Source of the DNA: Bacillus sp. EAC
GTDB taxonomy: Bacteria; Bacillota; Bacilli; Bacillales; Bacillaceae_G
NCBI RefSeq assembly: GCF_002156875.1
Contig: NZ_NCSY01000011.1
Span: forward strand, 1 to 64,000
Length of the DNA: 64,000 bases
Direction of reading: 5' to 3'
The stretch's first letter is position 1. Every line of letters begins with the position of its first letter. Below, in pieces: positions 8,668 to 16,890 of this stretch. Made by a program: the position numbers and the translations under genes. Under the pieces are notes generated by a model, which saw only the letters and a list, made by a program, of their open reading frames with translations, searched no databases and had not been told where the DNA came from.

Positions 8668-9048
8668 ATGATTGAAGTCTACATTGATGGTGCTTCCAAA
8701 GGAAATCCAGGTCCATCAGGTGCTGGTGTTTTCATTAAAGGCATTAAAGACCCAGTTTTCTTAAGTATTCCATTAGATTCAATGTCTAATCACGAGGCTG
8801 AATTTCACGCCTTAATCGTAGCATTAGACTATTGTATAGAAAATAATTTTACAACTGTATCATTCCGAACAGATTCTAAAATTGTTGAACAAAGTATTGA
8901 TAAGAAATATTCAAAAAATGAATTGTTTATACCTTTATTAGAGAAATCACTTAAACTAATAAATCAACTAGACTTATTCTTTATTAAATGGATTCCATCA
9001 AACTTAAACAAGGTTGCTGATGAACTTGCTCGTAAGGCCATTAAATAA
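8668..9048 (+). CDS. ypdQ: RNase HI-family protein YpdQ
   Basis: ATG 8668 follows GGAGG with good spacing and gives 126 residues, a compact RNase H domain with no extension. All four acidic residues of the DEDD centre are present: D7 (YIDGASKGNPG), E43/E45 (NHEAE), D69 (RTDS) and D118 (VADELA). Cleavage of the RNA strand of RNA-DNA hybrids is therefore plausible, though B. subtilis YpdQ is not firmly characterised to my knowledge. An EamA transporter gene starts 16 bp downstream, suggesting co-transcription. Confidence 0.8.
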   Translation: MIEVYIDGASKGNPGPSGAGVFIKGIKDPVFLSIPLDSMSNHEAEFHALIVALDYCIENNFTTVSFRTDSKIVEQSIDKKYSKNELFIPLLEKSLKLINQLDLFFIKWIPSNLNKVADELARKAIK

Positions 9049-9063
9049 AAAGGACTGTACGAT

Positions 9064-9999
9064 ATGAAAAATAAACTAATCGCTTTTTCTTCTCTTTTAA
9101 TTATTTCCTTTGTTTGGGGTACTTCATTATTCATTGTTAAAGAATCACTAAATATTGTACAACCATTTACATTTAATGCATTACGTTTTATTGTAGCTGC
9201 TATCGTACTATTCTGTGTACAAACATTATTAGATCGGAAAAAAGATCGTCGATTCCATGAAAAGTCAGGATATATATCCCCAGGTATCATCATTGGATTG
9301 TTTTTATTTCTTGGTAACTTATTTCAGACGTTCGGACTACATTTCACAACAGTTTCTAAATCAGGTTTTATAGCTGCTTTAAGTGTCGTAATCGTCCCAT
9401 TACTCTTATTTTTCAAATACAATAAAAAGCCCACTATTCATAACAGTATAAGTGCTATTATTGCTCTATTAGGTTTATTATTATTAACAGTTTCCACTAG
9501 TTCAACTTTAGATTTTGGAGATTTTTTAACTTTCTTTAGTGCAATTGCATTTGCATTACACATTATTTATTCAACCATTCATTCGCCTCGATATAATTCT
9601 CTAAAATTAGCAACAATCCAAATTGCCTTTGTTGGACTAGCATCATGGACATTTGCTTTAATATTTGAAGATTGGCAAGTTATTTTTCATAAAGAACTTT
9701 GGACTAATAAATCCTTTATTTTTTCAATTCTTTTCACAGCAATCTTCTGTACTGCTGTAGCATTCTTTATTCAAATGTTTGCACAAAGAACAATCAGTGC
9801 AATAGAAGTAGGTATAATTTTAGCAACCGAACCTGTTTTTGCTGCAATAATAGGATATTATTATGGTGGTGAAAGGCTGTCAGAAATCGGTATTATTGGG
9901 TGTATCTTAATCTTAGGATCAATTATTATGACTCAATTAAAAAGAAAGAAAACTAAAAAGCTAAATCAAATCGAAGAAAAAACCATTCACAAAATGTGA
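9064..9999 (+). CDS. EamA/DMT-family transporter
   Basis: This 311-residue protein has ten predicted membrane helices arranged as two EamA repeats; the conserved FVWGTSLFIVKESL near the start and FFIQMFAQRTISAIEVGIIL near residue 240 are typical. The drug/metabolite transporter superfamily usually exports small metabolites; the substrate here is unknown. The C-terminus is lysine-rich and cytoplasmic. It follows ypdQ by 16 bp with an AAAGGA site, and its stop codon lies inside the terminator at 9977-10010. Confidence 0.8.
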   Translation: MKNKLIAFSSLLIISFVWGTSLFIVKESLNIVQPFTFNALRFIVAAIVLFCVQTLLDRKKDRRFHEKSGYISPGIIIGLFLFLGNLFQTFGLHFTTVSKSGFIAALSVVIVPLLLFFKYNKKPTIHNSISAIIALLGLLLLTVSTSSTLDFGDFLTFFSAIAFALHIIYSTIHSPRYNSLKLATIQIAFVGLASWTFALIFEDWQVIFHKELWTNKSFIFSILFTAIFCTAVAFFIQMFAQRTISAIEVGIILATEPVFAAIIGYYYGGERLSEIGIIGCILILGSIIMTQLKRKKTKKLNQIEEKTIHKM

Positions 10000-10010
10000 A
10001 TGGTTTTTTT
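9977..10010. terminator. Bidirectional terminator between EamA gene and 6S RNA
   Basis: AAAAAACCATTCAC pairs with GTGAATGGTTTTTT around a short loop. It has U-runs in both directions and can end both the rightward transporter transcript and the leftward 6S RNA. Confidence 0.9.
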
Positions 10011-10207
10011 TCCCGCAAATGCCGTTATTCCTTTTATGTCTAAGTAAACCGAAACTCTAAGGTGGATGTCCTCACAAGTAACTTTCATCCTCCTATAATA
10101 GGCACGATGTTGTTACTTAAATATCGGGCTTCCTGTCTACTCTCATTGGTTTAAGACATAAACTGACAACGCACACAGCAGGGTTTTTCTTTTGTTTCTT
10201 AATTTGT
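10010..10207 (-). ncRNA. ssrS: 6S RNA
   Basis: Read leftwards, this gap folds into one long imperfect rod: CCCTGC...TGCGTTGT pairs with AACGGCA...GCGGG, and TTTATGTCT + AAACC pairs with GGTTT + AGACATAAA around a central open region. Several patches match the E. coli 6S RNA as I recall it: AAGCCCGATATTT (GAGCCGATATTT), ACATCCACCTT (ACATTCACCTT) and GGCATTT. 6S RNA mimics an open promoter and binds the housekeeping RNA polymerase holoenzyme. It is about 195 nt, with its own promoter upstream and a terminator hairpin downstream. The exact ends are estimated. Confidence 0.8.
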
Positions 10208-10213
10208 ATCCTT

Positions 10214-10242
10214 ATTCTATACTATCCTTTTTTATTTTGCAA
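10214..10242 (-). promoter_or_regulatory. SigA-type promoter of the 6S RNA
   Basis: On the minus strand TTGCAA (10237-10242), a 17-bp spacer and TAGAAT (10214-10219) place a start near 10207. The -35 box is five bases beyond the stop of the sulfurtransferase gene. The same -35 hexamer and spacer occur at rnpB. Confidence 0.65.
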
Positions 10243-10246
10243 CAGA

Positions 10247-11080
10247 TTAATTTATCTTATTCACATCATTTTCATCATATGAAATCCAATCACTAAAACT
10301 ACCTGCATATAACTTTACATTCCGATATCCAGCCTCGATTAAGCCTAAATAATTAACACAACCTGTTACACCAGAACCACAATATACAATCGTTTCCTTC
10401 TCTTTACTTAAGTGTGCAAATAGGATTTCTAATTCTTCCTTAGATTTAAAATCACCATTTTCATTTAATACATCTTTCCAAAATGAATGTTTCGCACCTG
10501 GAATATGACCAGCCACTTTATCAATTGGTTCATGTTCACCTTTAAATCGAATAAGTTCTCTCGAATCGACGATATTTACCTTTTCACTTTGACTATTCGA
10601 TTTCACTTCTAACATCGAACTAACAATTTGATTGTTACTATTCACTACAAATTTTTTCGGTACAATATCCACAATTTCAGAAGTTATTTCAAAACCGCTT
10701 TCTACCCATTTTGTATAGCCACCATTTAGTACAAATGTAAATTTTTGGCCTACTAGTTTACATAAAAACCAACATCTAGCGGCATTTTCATTCGTGCCAT
10801 CATCATAACAAATTACAATGGTATTTTGATCGATACCTAGTTTACCTAATAATTGACCAAATTCCTCCAAATCGGGTAATGGATGCCTTCCTCCATGCTG
10901 TTTTACTTCACTTGATAAATCCTTATTCAAATCAACATATCTAGAAAGTGGAATGTGATTTTGAAGATAAGCCTCAAAACCATAGCTTGGATTAGCTAAT
11001 TGAAAACGGCAATCTAAAAAAATGACATTTTTATTCCATTGTAAAGTATTTGCAAGAGTAGAATCGATTATATATTTCAC
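10247..11080 (-). CDS. Two-domain sulfurtransferase (3-mercaptopyruvate/thiosulfate type)
   Basis: The protein has 277 residues and two rhodanese domains. The C-terminal domain holds the active loop CGSGVTG (cysteine near residue 234), a loop form seen in 3-mercaptopyruvate sulfurtransferases such as SseA. It moves sulfur from a donor to a thiol or cyanide acceptor in the cytoplasm. The first domain has the family features CRFQLANPSYG and HIPLSRYVDL. Translation starts at GTG 11080 behind AAAGGTGG. It follows dynA by about 15 bp, so it is probably co-transcribed. Confidence 0.85.
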   Translation of the reverse strand: MKYIIDSTLANTLQWNKNVIFLDCRFQLANPSYGFEAYLQNHIPLSRYVDLNKDLSSEVKQHGGRHPLPDLEEFGQLLGKLGIDQNTIVICYDDGTNENAARCWFLCKLVGQKFTFVLNGGYTKWVESGFEITSEIVDIVPKKFVVNSNNQIVSSMLEVKSNSQSEKVNIVDSRELIRFKGEHEPIDKVAGHIPGAKHSFWKDVLNENGDFKSKEELEILFAHLSKEKETIVYCGSGVTGCVNYLGLIEAGYRNVKLYAGSFSDWISYDENDVNKIN

Positions 11081-11095
11081 TGATAATGTCCACCT

Positions 11096-14000
11096 TTAGC
11101 TTAATTTTTTAAACTGTATTAGCGTTATATCATCAACAATCTGTTCATCTAAGTTTGAAGTTGCCTCAATTGTTTGATGTACATCATTTTCAATTTGCTT
11201 ATTGAAATGATTTAAAATTGTAGACATTGTATTCGTAAATTGAATTTGATAGTGTTCTGCAAATAATTTTTCGATACTTGATAAATATGATTTTAAAGGT
11301 GTTCTTAATTGTTCAATACATTCATCTAACATCAACTCTTTTTTGTTTTCTACAAAAAAGCTTTTTGGATTTTTATAATGCGATTTTAAATTTTCAAATG
11401 TATTCACATCAATGTATTGATCAGGATTAAGTAGTTCTACAGAAATGATTTCACTTACATTCGTTTTTTGAATCGTAAATTCCGTTTGAATAGTCTGTAA
11501 TTCATCTATTATTCTATTTTCAGCATTTAGAATTTCACTCATTAAAAACTTTTCTAAACGAAAACCAGTTACTCTTAATTCCTTTAAAATTTCTTCTAGT
11601 ATTTCATACATGAATTCTCGTATTTTTGTATTGAAAATTTGTTTACTATTCTTAGTTGAATTATTAAAAATACTTGGGTTAAAAAAGTACGGGAACAAGT
11701 CTCTCATTCGCAATTCAATTCTTTTTTCAATAAAGAAAATTAATTGCTCACTTTCTTTCATGAACGACCTAGGTAACGAACTTGGCATAGCAGCTTGCAA
11801 GGTATTATTTACATCGACTTTTATCTTTTCAAGTTCAGATAAAAATTGGTCTTTTTCTAGTTTTAAGCGATCAAATCGTTTAATCGTATCAAGTAATATT
11901 TTTTCTAACATTAATAAATCATTAACAAACGTTTTAAAGACTTCATTTGCAATTTCAAATTGAAAGAAATTCTTAATCTTTTCATTTAGTCTTTGGTAAT
12001 TCAGTTTAAGTTCTTCGCTAATAGATGTTTGTTGATATCCTTTCATTTGAAGCATACTTGATATTGCAAATACCGATGGAAATCTTACACCTAATTTAGT
12101 TAATTGATTAATAAAGAAGTTTTGTACAATTGAAATTTCAGCACTATCCTTCGCCAAATCAGAAGCATTCAATACAAAATAAACTTTATCGCTGTCAAAA
12201 CTCTCTCTCATACGGCCAATTTGAATTAAGAATGATTCATCTTGACGCGTAAATGCATGTTGGTAATGAGCAACATACAAGATTAAATCAGCCTTCTTTA
12301 AATAATCAAATGCCAGTTCAGTATGTCTCGAGTGGATACTATTTCCCCCCGGAGTATCAACTAAAACAATCCCACTTTGTGTAATCTCACAATCATAATA
12401 AACCGTACTTTCTTTAACAAAACAAGCTCGATTCTCTTCACTGATTACGCGTACATATTCTTCTAAATCATATTGTTGGGTCGTACCCAATATTTCTTTC
12501 ATTTGTAAATAGTTCATACATACACTATCTGCATAGATCCAAGCATCAGCAGGAATTTTATCCTTCTGTTTTTTTGTGACAGTTTGAAGTGTACTAAACC
12601 AATGATCGTTAGTTTCTACGCCCCATTTTTTGAAAAAATCAAGAAACTCTTCTTGTAAAACTAATTCAGACTTATAAGTTACATCTGCCTTTTTATTACC
12701 AGAATCGATTGTAGACTTTTTAATTTTGCAAATCGCAGCAGTGGTTGGGTGAGGTGAAACAGGTAAAACACGTTCCCCAAGTAATGTATTAATATACGAT
12801 GTTTTTCCTGAACTAAACGCTCCGAATAAAGCAATGGTATACTCATTTGATTTAATTTGCTCTCGTTTTTCTAACAGACTATGAATTTTATTTTTCACAA
12901 ATTTATTATTTGATAAATTCTTTAACAAATTATCTGCGATCTCATATTTTGAATTAATTTCCTCATTCGAATATTTTTTTACATCTAGTTTTTGACTTTC
13001 GACGTCTTCAAATGATTTTTCTTCTGTTTGAATTTCGTTTGAAAGAATATTCCTTTCCATTAATTCATTAACTGAAATAGAAATTGGTACAATTGGAGAG
13101 TAAACAAGCACTTCATCCTGTTTATTTTCAATAATATTTTTCATTTCAGATATCATTTGATCAAGTTGATGATTTTTGAAATCAATTCGATCAAATTCAT
13201 TTATCTTTTCAGAAAGTTCTTTCTTTCTAATTTCTAACACACTATTTTGTTTCTCGTTTTGAAGTTTCATTTCTTTTGAAACCGATTGAATAAATTCAAT
13301 GATTGATTTGCGATAAATTGACTTTATTCCATCACTTACTTCTTTTGTATACTGTAATAAGTAGTTTCCACTAGTATTCACTAATTGAGCAGGCTTTGGA
13401 CAAAGATCACTTTCACTAAGTTTAGGCTCTAGGATATTTTCAAATTGGCTTAAATCAATTTTATTGTTTTCGACTTCTTTAAACGATTTCGTTGCAGCTT
13501 CTTTAATGAAATATTCGATTTGTTTTATAGTTAACTCATGTACATTTTTAATAAATTGTTGTTTAGCCTCATCTGATGCTATCTCTAGTTTTTTTCGAGA
13601 TTGGAAAAAGCCTTTATTTTGTAATGCCTTCTCTGTTTCTAAATAAACTGAAGCTAAATTTCTCATTTCAAATGGTGTAATGTTTGAATTATTTAATATA
13701 AGTTGCGTCGATTGAGAACAATTATTTTCAAACGTAGTTATCCCATCCTGAAGTTTTTCCATTTCATCAGTTACTTCACTGAATTCATTTTTAAACTGTG
13801 AAAAATCGGAATCTAGTTCTGTTTTTTCATTCTCAAAGTTTACAATTTGTTCACCCATAATATTTAAGAAGCTAGTATAATCATTTTCGATTTGTTGCTC
13901 TTCACGAGTTTTATATAAACCATCTAAGTATTGCATAAATTGGTTCAGTTCATTATGATTAGCATTTTTAACTTTCGTCGATAAGTAAAAAACAGGTAAT

Positions 14001-14692
14001 TTTTCTAAGCCCTGTTTCTTTAAATTGCTAACTACACCTTCTTTAAACTCTTCAAATGTTAATTCAGTTTCATCATGTTTATCAATACAAGTAATCATTA
14101 AACAGACTTTATTGTTTTTCTCCATTAACCCATTTATAAAATCGATATTGGTTTTTGAATGGACATGCTGATAATCCATTAAATAGAAAATACAATCCGC
14201 TAAATGAATTACTGAATTAGTCGCTTCTAAATGATCCATATCAGTCGAATCAATTCCAGGTGTATCAATTAAAACTACACCTTTTGGAATTTTAAACATA
14301 TCTTGCCACCATTCAATTTCAATGATAGATGCGCTATCTTGAGCAAGTTTTTTTAATTCTCCGCCTTCAATATCATCTTCCAACTGATACATTTCACCAT
14401 TCTTTAAAGTAAGTAATAAATTATTTGCTCCATTTTTTAATTTCACGACATTTGCACTTGTTGGAATCGGACTAGTTGGTAGCTTTTCAACATGTAATAA
14501 ATCATTCAAAAGAGAAGATTTTCCTGCAGAAAAATGCCCACAAAATACAAAATAACTTTCATGATTTTGAATTTTATAAGCTAATTTTTTTAATTGAAAT
14601 AATTCTTTTGAATTTTCCTGTGCAGAAAGTAAAGTGATTCCTGAAGAAACCTTATTTAATAAATCTCCTCTGTTAATCTTAGTGTTTTGCAA
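11096..14692 (-). CDS. dynA: Double dynamin-like GTPase DynA
   Basis: At 1198 residues this is a tandem bacterial dynamin, matching B. subtilis DynA (YpbR, about 1193). Each half has a GTPase domain: P-loops GHFSAGKSS (near 51) and GAFSSGKTS (near 622), switch motifs DTPGIDST (near 143) and DTPGGNS (near 781). Long coiled-coil stalks follow both. Members bind and tether membranes and help repair them under antibiotic or phage stress. Translation starts at TTG 14692 behind GGGGA. It overlaps no gene; the sulfurtransferase gene follows closely. Confidence 0.9.
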   Translation of the reverse strand: MQNTKINRGDLLNKVSSGITLLSAQENSKELFQLKKLAYKIQNHESYFVFCGHFSAGKSSLLNDLLHVEKLPTSPIPTSANVVKLKNGANNLLLTLKNGEMYQLEDDIEGGELKKLAQDSASIIEIEWWQDMFKIPKGVVLIDTPGIDSTDMDHLEATNSVIHLADCIFYLMDYQHVHSKTNIDFINGLMEKNNKVCLMITCIDKHDETELTFEEFKEGVVSNLKKQGLEKLPVFYLSTKVKNANHNELNQFMQYLDGLYKTREEQQIENDYTSFLNIMGEQIVNFENEKTELDSDFSQFKNEFSEVTDEMEKLQDGITTFENNCSQSTQLILNNSNITPFEMRNLASVYLETEKALQNKGFFQSRKKLEIASDEAKQQFIKNVHELTIKQIEYFIKEAATKSFKEVENNKIDLSQFENILEPKLSESDLCPKPAQLVNTSGNYLLQYTKEVSDGIKSIYRKSIIEFIQSVSKEMKLQNEKQNSVLEIRKKELSEKINEFDRIDFKNHQLDQMISEMKNIIENKQDEVLVYSPIVPISISVNELMERNILSNEIQTEEKSFEDVESQKLDVKKYSNEEINSKYEIADNLLKNLSNNKFVKNKIHSLLEKREQIKSNEYTIALFGAFSSGKTSYINTLLGERVLPVSPHPTTAAICKIKKSTIDSGNKKADVTYKSELVLQEEFLDFFKKWGVETNDHWFSTLQTVTKKQKDKIPADAWIYADSVCMNYLQMKEILGTTQQYDLEEYVRVISEENRACFVKESTVYYDCEITQSGIVLVDTPGGNSIHSRHTELAFDYLKKADLILYVAHYQHAFTRQDESFLIQIGRMRESFDSDKVYFVLNASDLAKDSAEISIVQNFFINQLTKLGVRFPSVFAISSMLQMKGYQQTSISEELKLNYQRLNEKIKNFFQFEIANEVFKTFVNDLLMLEKILLDTIKRFDRLKLEKDQFLSELEKIKVDVNNTLQAAMPSSLPRSFMKESEQLIFFIEKRIELRMRDLFPYFFNPSIFNNSTKNSKQIFNTKIREFMYEILEEILKELRVTGFRLEKFLMSEILNAENRIIDELQTIQTEFTIQKTNVSEIISVELLNPDQYIDVNTFENLKSHYKNPKSFFVENKKELMLDECIEQLRTPLKSYLSSIEKLFAEHYQIQFTNTMSTILNHFNKQIENDVHQTIEATSNLDEQIVDDITLIQFKKLS

Positions 14693-14800
14693 CGTGATTT
14701 CCCCATTTCATTTCAAACTCAAATAAATCCCTAAAATTATTTTATCCCCATATATATTAATTTGGAAGAAGAATGTATAGGCAAATCAATTATAAATAAA

Positions 14801-14826
14801 AAAACTAGGTAACATCACCTAGTTTT
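14801..14826 (-). terminator. Terminator of the small Fur-box transcription unit
   Basis: AAAACTAGGT pairs exactly with ACCTAGTTTT around a 6-nt loop, followed leftwards by TTTATTTATA. The stop codon of the 26-residue frame lies in the first arm, so the unit ends right after its coding part. Confidence 0.85.
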
Positions 14827-14899
14827 GAACTTGTTTAAGTACATATTTAGTTAATACAAAATATAAAAGTATTGTAGCAGACACAAATCCAAGAACCAT
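14819..14899 (-). CDS. 26-residue single-pass membrane peptide under a Fur-box-like site
   Basis: The frame runs ATG 14899 to TAG 14819. The product has one hydrophobic helix (LGFVSATILLYFVL, residues 3-16) followed by a basic tail (TKYVLKQVQN). GAAAGG lies about ten bases upstream of the ATG, a weak but possible ribosome-binding site. It has its own promoter, a Fur-box-like operator and a terminator, so it is a complete unit of about 130 nt between ypbQ and dynA. I recognise no family. It could be a small membrane regulator, or the transcript could act as an sRNA. Confidence 0.5.
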   Translation of the reverse strand: MVLGFVSATILLYFVLTKYVLKQVQN

Positions 14900-14920
14900 T
14901 GACGCACAACCTTTCGAAGT

Positions 14921-14975
14921 TGATAATGATTTTCATTCTAGATTAATAATATCAGTTTTGCTGAATCATTGTCAA
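14921..14975 (-). promoter_or_regulatory. Promoter with Fur-box-like operator
   Basis: On the minus strand TTGACA (14970-14975), an 18-bp spacer and TATTAT (14946-14951) form a strong promoter. Directly at and after the start site lies GAATGAAAATCATTATCA (14921-14938), very close to the Fur consensus GATAATGATWATCATTATC. A repressor there would block initiation, so expression is expected when iron is scarce. Per/Zur-like regulators with related sites are alternatives. Confidence 0.6.
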
Positions 14976-14978
14976 CAA

Positions 14979-15482
14979 TTATTCGATTGACTGTAAAAGC
15001 GCTTTATTTTCTTCTCGGATCCTTACTTTTAAAAGGATTAGATTACTAATTGAAAAGATTACTGTAGTAATATACGCGTGAAACATAATTGGTATGATAA
15101 TTAATTCTAACGTTACGATTAAATAATTTGGATGCTTTATGTATTTATATAGTCCTTTGTTAATTAATTTTTCATTTGGTAAAACAATTATCTTCGTATT
15201 CCATCTCTCACCTAATGTTGAAATGACCCAAACTCGCGCAAGTTGTAAAATTAAAAACAGACTAAATAAAAAGGTGAAAAAACTTAATTTAACATATTCA
15301 ATAAAATAATTTTCAACTACTATTGAAATAAAAAAAGTACTGTGCAAGATAATAAAATATTTATAGTGGGCTTGTCCTAGTTCAATTGCACCTCGCATCT
15401 TTAACTTTTTTTCATTGTTTTTTGCAATTTTTAATTCAAATAATCTCTGTACGATAATAAATAAAAATATCAATTTTAACAT
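14979..15482 (-). CDS. ypbQ: Isoprenylcysteine methyltransferase-like protein YpbQ (alkylpyrone O-methyltransferase)
   Basis: This membrane protein of the ICMT family has about 167 residues with four to five helices. The conserved C-terminal motif GLYKYIKHPNYLIV (near 110-124) and the ending ...IREENKALL bind S-adenosylmethionine and the lipid substrate. In B. subtilis the homologue BpsB methylates alkylpyrones made by the neighbouring type III synthase. ATG 15482 overlaps the bcsA stop as TAATG, indicating translational coupling; a GTG at 15488 is the alternative. Confidence 0.8.
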   Translation of the reverse strand: MLKLIFLFIIVQRLFELKIAKNNEKKLKMRGAIELGQAHYKYFIILHSTFFISIVVENYFIEYVKLSFFTFLFSLFLILQLARVWVISTLGERWNTKIIVLPNEKLINKGLYKYIKHPNYLIVTLELIIIPIMFHAYITTVIFSISNLILLKVRIREENKALLQSIE

Positions 15483-16573
15483 TAACACTCAACCCACTTT
15501 AATAGTGACATTTCTGAACTAAATCCTGGTCCTAAAGCGCAAAGTAATCCAGTTTCATTTTTCTTTCCTATTTTCATAAACTCTTCCAGTACAAATAAGA
15601 CAGTACAAGAAGACATATTTCCATAATTCTTTAGAATGTCTAAAGATACAGAAGTTTTTTCTGGATCAATATTAAGCGAATCTATATAAGCATCTAGTAC
15701 CTTTTTCCCGCCAGGATGTGCAATAAAGTGATTTAAACCATCAATCGCTAAGTTATTCGATTGTAAGAAAGAAGAAACGACTGGCTGTAACCAGTTTTTT
15801 ACGATGGATGGGATATCCCTTGAAAAAATAACGAAAAGACCCTCATTTTTTACATCCCATCCCATTACATCCAATGAGTTTGGCATGAGTGTTGAATTTG
15901 TTTGTAAGATATTGGGTAAAGCGACATGAATGGTTCTGGCTTTTAATTCACTTTCGTCGCCAATTACTAAAACAGCAGCAGCACCATCAGCGAATAATGA
16001 AGTCCCAATGATATTACTTTTTGATAAATCTTCTTTTTGAAATGTTAAGCTACAAAGTTCCACTGCTACAAGTAAGATATTAGATTCTGGATGAGCTTTA
16101 CAATAATCAAATGCTCTAGAAATTCCACTTGCTCCACCTGCACAACCAAGTCCCCAAATTGGAATTCTTTTAATAGATGTTTTTAAAGGTAAAATATTAG
16201 CAATATGTGCATCAATTGTCGGCGTTGAAATACCTGTTGAGGAAACGAATATAATACCATCTATTTCATCATAATTAATCTCTGAGGATAAAAATTCCAG
16301 ATTAGAAACACAGTTCTTTATCGCTTCAACTGATAATTGAATTGCGGTCTCTATATATGTTTGATTTTTTTCTTCTAAACTATGTTCCTCACTATACCAA
16401 GTTAGTTCCTTTGAAAGATATCTGCACTTTATTTCTCCATTTTGAAATACAGATAAGAGTCGATCAATCGATGGATACTTCTTTAAAAACAATTCCCTTA
16501 CAAATGGTACGATATTTTCTTGATTTATTTTACATGTAGGAACTGCTTTTCCTACCGATAGTATTAAAGGCAT
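15482..16573 (-). CDS. bcsA: Type III polyketide synthase BcsA/BpsA
   Basis: ATG 16573 is chosen because it follows AAGGAG at ideal spacing and gives 363 residues (B. subtilis 365). The chalcone-synthase-type catalytic triad is visible: C144 (GLGCAGG), H286 (FIAHPGG) and N319 (YGNMSS). The enzyme extends long-chain acyl-CoA with malonyl- or methylmalonyl-CoA and cyclises the product to alkylpyrones. It overlaps ypbQ, whose product O-methylates them. The pair forms a two-gene operon reading leftwards. Confidence 0.9.
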   Translation of the reverse strand: MPLILSVGKAVPTCKINQENIVPFVRELFLKKYPSIDRLLSVFQNGEIKCRYLSKELTWYSEEHSLEEKNQTYIETAIQLSVEAIKNCVSNLEFLSSEINYDEIDGIIFVSSTGISTPTIDAHIANILPLKTSIKRIPIWGLGCAGGASGISRAFDYCKAHPESNILLVAVELCSLTFQKEDLSKSNIIGTSLFADGAAAVLVIGDESELKARTIHVALPNILQTNSTLMPNSLDVMGWDVKNEGLFVIFSRDIPSIVKNWLQPVVSSFLQSNNLAIDGLNHFIAHPGGKKVLDAYIDSLNIDPEKTSVSLDILKNYGNMSSCTVLFVLEEFMKIGKKNETGLLCALGPGFSSEMSLLKWVEC

Positions 16574-16890
16574 AATTTTCCACTCCTTCATTATCTTACC
16601 TTTCGTAAAATGAATCAAAATTATTCAAATTACAATTTGGTCAAACAAAAAAGGACAATCCCAGTTCCCATTCATCAATTGAATGAAACACTTGAATTGT
16701 CTAAACGTTTTAAAGGAGTTTTTTCTTTTTGTTGTGCAAATTTAGTATATCCTAAATCTAGCTATGAAACATTCGCAATTATTTCCAAGTTAATTCAAAT
16801 GAAGGTCGACTACTCGTCTTAAGACGACCTTCGAATAGATCGTCAATATGCTCTAATTTCGCCTTTTAAATCACCTTAGAGTGGAGACTA

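Noticed and set aside
10012-10183. Plus-strand reading of the 6S gap as an RNA ending CAGCAGGGTTTTT
   Set aside because: The fold is symmetric, but the promoter, the terminator order and the 6S sequence patches all fit the minus strand.
16610-16822. 70-codon plus-strand frame between bcsA and ypwA
   Set aside because: It has no ribosome-binding site, overlaps the 5' region of bcsA and shows no recognisable pattern. The palindrome near 16801-16830 lacks a T-run, so it was not called a terminator.
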